NCBI RefSeq assembly: GCF_003346515.1
Contig: NZ_QQNA01000009.1
Location: 1 to 64,000 of the forward strand
DNA from: Streptomyces corynorhini
GTDB lineage: Bacteria; Actinomycetota; Actinomycetes; Streptomycetales; Streptomycetaceae
Length of the DNA stretch: 64,000 nt
Direction: 5' to 3'
The notes beneath the pieces were generated by a model. That model saw nothing but the letters and a program-made list of their open reading frames with translations. It was not told where the DNA came from and made no database searches. Positions 60,888 to 64,000 of the stretch are shown here, one piece after another (position 1 is the stretch's first letter; the number at the start of each line of letters is the position of its first letter). The position numbers were made by a program, and so were the translations under genes.

Positions 60888-61949
60888 TCACTCCTCAGAA
60901 TGGCCGACGGCCGCCGGGCGGCCGAAGTTCGTGGTGATCAATGACGTGAGGCGCATTCCGGCCCGTCGTGCCCCGGCCCGGACGCGCTCGGCCAGTTCCG
61001 CGCCGTGGTGGACGGTGCGGTCGTAGACCGCGTACACCAGCGGACCGGTCGAGCTGAGTCCGCCGCCCGCGGCACCCTGAGCGCACATCAGGTCCAACAG
61101 GGGCCGCCAGGAACGCAGTTCCTCGCGCCGCCAGTGGGCCTGCTTCCACCCGATGTCCTGAAGGGCCGTCAGACAGTGCCCGAAAGCCGGCAGGTCGCCT
61201 TCCTCGAGGGCGGGGAGCAAACCCATCAGGACCGTATGGGTGACCGCCTGGACGGCCGGCAGGGGCAGGGGAGTGTGCCGGGTCATGAAATCCTTCTCGG
61301 CGGCCCCTTCCAGCCCCCGCACACCCGCCGGGACGGCCAGCACCACCCCCCAGTGCTCCGGAGGCATCCGGGAGTACAGCAGGGGCGGCACGGGCACACC
61401 CTCGGCGAACCGGCTCGGCAGGAACGCGCCCTTGTCCCGCACGCGATGCCCCCCGTCCACCAGGAAGCCGCCCCGTGAGAACGCGTGCACCCCGATACCG
61501 GAGGTGCCGCCGCGCCCGGACAGGGCCACGAGTTCCCGGTCGGAGAGTGTCCTCCCGCCGAGTTCGGCCAGACCGCGCAGCGCGCTGAGCCGCAGCTGTG
61601 TCCCCGAACCCAGCCCGCAGTGGGCCGGCACGGGGCCGAGCAGCCGCGCGTGCACGGCCTCACTCACCCCGAGCGCGGACGCCGCGTGCCGGATCGCCGA
61701 CGTGACCCGTGCGGCCTGTGCGGCGTCCGCGGTTCCCTCGCAGCGCAGCGTGTCGCCCCGGCTCAGCGACAGACGCAGACCGGGTTCGTCCACCGCGAAG
61801 CCGACGCTCCCGTCCCGGCGGCCCGTCGAGCCGTTCATGTCGATCAGGGTGATGTGGACCCGGGACGGCGCGCGGACCTCCACCTCGTCCGGAGACGGGA
61901 AGGCCCCGGGACGGGCGGGGCGGACGTCCTCAGAGGAGGCCGAGGACAT
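60888..61949 (-). CDS. Beta-RFAP synthase-like (GHMP-fold) C-ribosyltransferase
   Basis: A 353-residue homologue of beta-ribofuranosylaminobenzene 5'-phosphate synthase. Seen features include SRVHITLIDMNGSTGRRDGSVGFA at the N-terminus, CGLGSGTQL (GHMP-type loop), LSGRGGTSGIGVHAFSRGG, FLVDGGHR, a PPxxxxR segment and FGHCLTALQDIG. The archaeal enzyme makes a C-C bond between PRPP and p-aminobenzoate with loss of CO2 in methanopterin synthesis; Streptomyces homologues such as ForT and PyfQ make C-nucleosides (formycin, pyrazofurin). A similar decarboxylative C-ribosylation of an aromatic acid is expected here. The start at 61949 overlaps the TrpB-like gene by 20 bases. It is the most diagnostic enzyme of the operon. 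Confidence 0.88.
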   Translation of the reverse strand: MSSASSEDVRPARPGAFPSPDEVEVRAPSRVHITLIDMNGSTGRRDGSVGFAVDEPGLRLSLSRGDTLRCEGTADAAQAARVTSAIRHAASALGVSEAVHARLLGPVPAHCGLGSGTQLRLSALRGLAELGGRTLSDRELVALSGRGGTSGIGVHAFSRGGFLVDGGHRVRDKGAFLPSRFAEGVPVPPLLYSRMPPEHWGVVLAVPAGVRGLEGAAEKDFMTRHTPLPLPAVQAVTHTVLMGLLPALEEGDLPAFGHCLTALQDIGWKQAHWRREELRSWRPLLDLMCAQGAAGGGLSSTGPLVYAVYDRTVHHGAELAERVRAGARRAGMRLTSLITTNFGRPAAVGHSEE

Positions 61950-63246
61950 CCGCGTACCCCTGAAGGTCCAGGTAGCCGTGTCCGCTCAGGCAGATGACGA
62001 TGTTGCGCGGAGCGCCCGAGGTGCCTCGCCGCGCCTCCTCGATGGCCGCGAGAATGGCGTGCGAACTCTCCGGCGCGGGCAGCACCCCCTCGGTGCGCAG
62101 GAACAGCTGGCCCGCTTCGAAGACCTCCTGCTGGTCGAAGGAGCGGGGGGTGACCAGGCCGTGCTTGACGAGGCTGGAGAGGATGGGCGTCTTGCCGTGG
62201 TAGCGCAGGCCGCCCGAGTGGATGGGCGGCGGCACGAAGTCGCTGCCCAGTGTGTACATCGGGATGCGCGGAGTCTGCCGCTCGGAGTCGGCCCAGTCGT
62301 AGCGGAACTCGCCCTTGGTGAGCGTGGGGACGGTGGCCGGCTCGGCCGCGATGCACAGCGGCTTCTCCGAGCCGGTGACGAACGGAGCCACGAAGCCGGT
62401 GAAGTTGCTCCCGCCACCGACACATCCGACCAGGACGTCGGCGCCGACCCCGGCCTTCGCGAGCTGAGCCTGCGTCTCCAGACCGATGACCGTCTGGTGC
62501 ATCGCCGCGTAGTACGACATACAGCCCAGGGCCAGCCGGTGGGACGGGTTGTCGCGGACCAGCTCGATGGCCTCCGCCATCCCGATGCCCAGGCTTCCGG
62601 GGCTGTCCGGGGCGTTCGCGAGCACACCGCGGCCGGCGTCCGTCGTCTCGCTCGGGGAGGAGATCACCTCCGCTCCCAGCATCCGCATCAGGTTGCGCCG
62701 GTAGGGCTTCTCGTCGAAGCTCTTGCGGACCATGAACACCTTGAGCTTCAGGCCGAAGGCCGCGCAGGCCAGGGCCAGCGCGGTGCCCCACTGCCCGGCC
62801 CCGGTGTCCGTCACGAGCGTCTCCACGCCGTCCTGCGCCGCGTAGTACGCCTGCGCCAGAGCGGTGTTGAACTTGTGACTGCCGCCGGGGTTGAGGTCCT
62901 CGCGCTTGTAGAAGATCCGGTCGGAGCTGTCGAGGTACTGCTCAAGCCCCTTGGCGCGCACCAGAGTCGAGGGTCGGTAGCGCGTGTACGTGCTGTGCAC
63001 CCGCTCCGGCACCTCGATCCACGAATCCGTGGCGTAGCGGCCCTTCAGCAGCTCGATGCGCAGGCACTCGGTGGGCCACAGCCAGTCGTAGTCCTCCTCC
63101 AGCGCCGGACGGTCCTCCTTGGAGTGCAGGTGAGGCTCGATGTCGTACGGCAGGTCGACGACGAGGTTGTACCAGTGCGTGGGCACCTCGTCCTCGGAGA
63201 GCACGAAGCGGTTGGGCGCGGCCTGTTGCTCGGCTGTGGTCATCAT
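61930..63246 (-). CDS. TrpB2-like PLP-dependent beta-replacement enzyme
   Basis: A 438-residue PLP enzyme of the TrpB2 branch of tryptophan synthase beta. The cofactor Lys is Lys125 in KREDLNPGGSHKFNTA; GAGQWG, the phosphate-binding GCVGGGSNF, and PPPIHSGGLRYHG with LSGHG near the end are all present. TrpB catalyses addition of indole to a serine-derived aminoacrylate; TrpB2-type enzymes occur widely and can take other nucleophiles. No trpA or other trp genes are near, and the gene overlaps the C-ribosyltransferase gene, so a pathway-specific beta-substitution is likely. The gene starts with two consecutive ATG codons (63246 and 63243) right behind AAGGAG and the stop of the PPTase gene. Confidence 0.88.
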   Translation of the reverse strand: MMTTAEQQAAPNRFVLSEDEVPTHWYNLVVDLPYDIEPHLHSKEDRPALEEDYDWLWPTECLRIELLKGRYATDSWIEVPERVHSTYTRYRPSTLVRAKGLEQYLDSSDRIFYKREDLNPGGSHKFNTALAQAYYAAQDGVETLVTDTGAGQWGTALALACAAFGLKLKVFMVRKSFDEKPYRRNLMRMLGAEVISSPSETTDAGRGVLANAPDSPGSLGIGMAEAIELVRDNPSHRLALGCMSYYAAMHQTVIGLETQAQLAKAGVGADVLVGCVGGGSNFTGFVAPFVTGSEKPLCIAAEPATVPTLTKGEFRYDWADSERQTPRIPMYTLGSDFVPPPIHSGGLRYHGKTPILSSLVKHGLVTPRSFDQQEVFEAGQLFLRTEGVLPAPESSHAILAAIEEARRGTSGAPRNIVICLSGHGYLDLQGYADVLGLL

Positions 63247-63981
63247 TCACTCCTTGGGATGTTCACGTGTGAGATCCAGTGGAGGAGCTTTCTCGCGGAC
63301 CGCCGCGAGTACGTGATCCGGTGTGACCCTGCGGCGTGCCGGAGTCCGGCGCCCGCTGACGCACACCGCGGTCACCAGGCCGGCGCGAGCGGATCGCCAC
63401 ACCCGGAGATCCTCGTGTCCGCTGCCGGCCACCCGCACCCAGAGCCGTCCCCGGGGGCAGCGCCACATTCGGTAGTCACGCAGCGAAGGAGAGGGGCGCC
63501 GGTGGGCCTTGAGCGCGGCCTCCTTGCAGGTGACCAAGATGGTGGCCAGCAATCCGGGCGCCAACTCCCGCCATTCGTCAGGAGGTTCGCCCGGAGCGAG
63601 CAGTCTCGGCAGGAGAACGGCGTTACGGACGTCGACCGGCTCGATATCGACGCCCAGCGGCCCCTCCCGGCCGTCACGCGAGACGGCGCAGGCGGCGAGC
63701 GTGCCGGTGTGCGCGAGCGAGACCCCTACCGCGCCGGGGGCGCCGGATATCCGGGGCGCGCCGTCGCGGTCCGTGACGATCTCGGTGCCGTGGTATCCGG
63801 TGGCCCAGCGGACGGCGGCCTTGGCGGTGAGCCGGGTGCGGACCCACTCCCGGCGCCTGGGGCCGCGCAACGTGGCGGCATGCGCCCGTTCCCACTCCCC
63901 GAGCAGCTCCTCGGGGGCATGCCGCCCTCCCCAGTCGCAACTCACGACCAGAGGGCCTGCCGCGCGCCGGGCCGAACTCAC
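63247..63981 (-). CDS. 4'-phosphopantetheinyl transferase (start possibly outside window)
   Basis: A 244-residue PPTase. The magnesium-binding LGVDIEP motif and CKEAALKA lie in the right order, with the upstream SLAHTG motif corresponding to the CoA-binding segment. It would load phosphopantetheine from CoA onto ACP serines. It could serve the PKS ACPs 20 kb away or a carrier protein of the neighbouring operon, although no stand-alone carrier is seen here. The GTG at 63981 is near the window end; the frame stays open to the last base, so a more upstream start is possible. Its stop abuts the TrpB-like start, placing it as the first visible gene of the operon. Confidence 0.85.
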   Translation of the reverse strand: MSSARRAAGPLVVSCDWGGRHAPEELLGEWERAHAATLRGPRRREWVRTRLTAKAAVRWATGYHGTEIVTDRDGAPRISGAPGAVGVSLAHTGTLAACAVSRDGREGPLGVDIEPVDVRNAVLLPRLLAPGEPPDEWRELAPGLLATILVTCKEAALKAHRRPSPSLRDYRMWRCPRGRLWVRVAGSGHEDLRVWRSARAGLVTAVCVSGRRTPARRRVTPDHVLAAVREKAPPLDLTREHPKE

Positions 63982-64000
63982 CGCACCCGCCGGATGGCCT

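Noticed and set aside
61930..63246. Housekeeping tryptophan synthase
   Set aside because: No trpA or other trp genes nearby, the sequence follows the TrpB2 branch, and the gene overlaps a C-ribosyltransferase gene in a biosynthetic operon.

Overview
The window looks like a high-GC actinomycete chromosome, almost certainly Streptomyces. It has long GC-rich genes with GGAGG-type ribosome sites, type I modular polyketide synthases, a bldA-style scattering of TTA codons in regulators, and the XRE / ImmA-IrrE / MAB_1171c gene trio typical of that genus. No tRNA, rRNA, CRISPR array or insertion sequence was seen.

Region 1 (1-4.5 kb) is flanking sequence. It holds a repeat-containing protein running off the left edge, a secreted lipoprotein peptidase, a remnant of a membrane-protein gene and a small secreted ricin-B-like lectin.

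Region 2 (4.7-45.2 kb) is a complete modular polyketide cluster. Five PKS genes on the minus strand, read from 43.9 kb down to 7.5 kb, give a decarboxylating KSQ loading module, six extension modules and a terminal thioesterase. Reading the domains in order predicts a 14-membered lactone with methyls at C4, C8, C12 and on C13, a C7 hydroxyl and alkenes at C2, C4 and C8 (C17H26O3). Adding one oxygen (the P450 next to the last PKS gene) and one O-methyl (the divergently transcribed methyltransferase) gives C18H28O4. That is the formula and skeleton of albocycline, so I assign this as an albocycline-type cluster by inference. An SDR and a SnoaL-like protein complete the tailoring block.

Region 3 (45.5-51.4 kb) is regulatory: a LysR regulator, a medium-chain reductase, a membrane protein with an ImmA/IrrE-like metallopeptidase, a small protein made of two nearly identical LuxR helix-turn-helix domains, and an XRE regulator. 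Four of these genes contain an in-frame TTA codon.

Region 4 (51.5-64 kb) is the most unusual part. A FabH-like ketosynthase and two hotdog-fold proteins sit beside a tightly packed minus-strand operon. In transcription order the operon encodes a phosphopantetheinyl transferase, a TrpB2-like PLP enzyme, a homologue of beta-RFAP synthase (C-ribosyl transfer), a HemN/HemW-like radical SAM enzyme, a PfkB kinase, a 17-residue peptide with a near-perfect ribosome site, a nucleotidyltransferase fused to a PqqD-like peptide-binding domain, a three-gene ABC-2 exporter and a NadC-type phosphoribosyltransferase. I read this as a candidate undescribed pathway in which a tiny ribosomal peptide is the substrate, carrier or leader for nucleotide or C-nucleoside-like chemistry. 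Its product is unknown to me.
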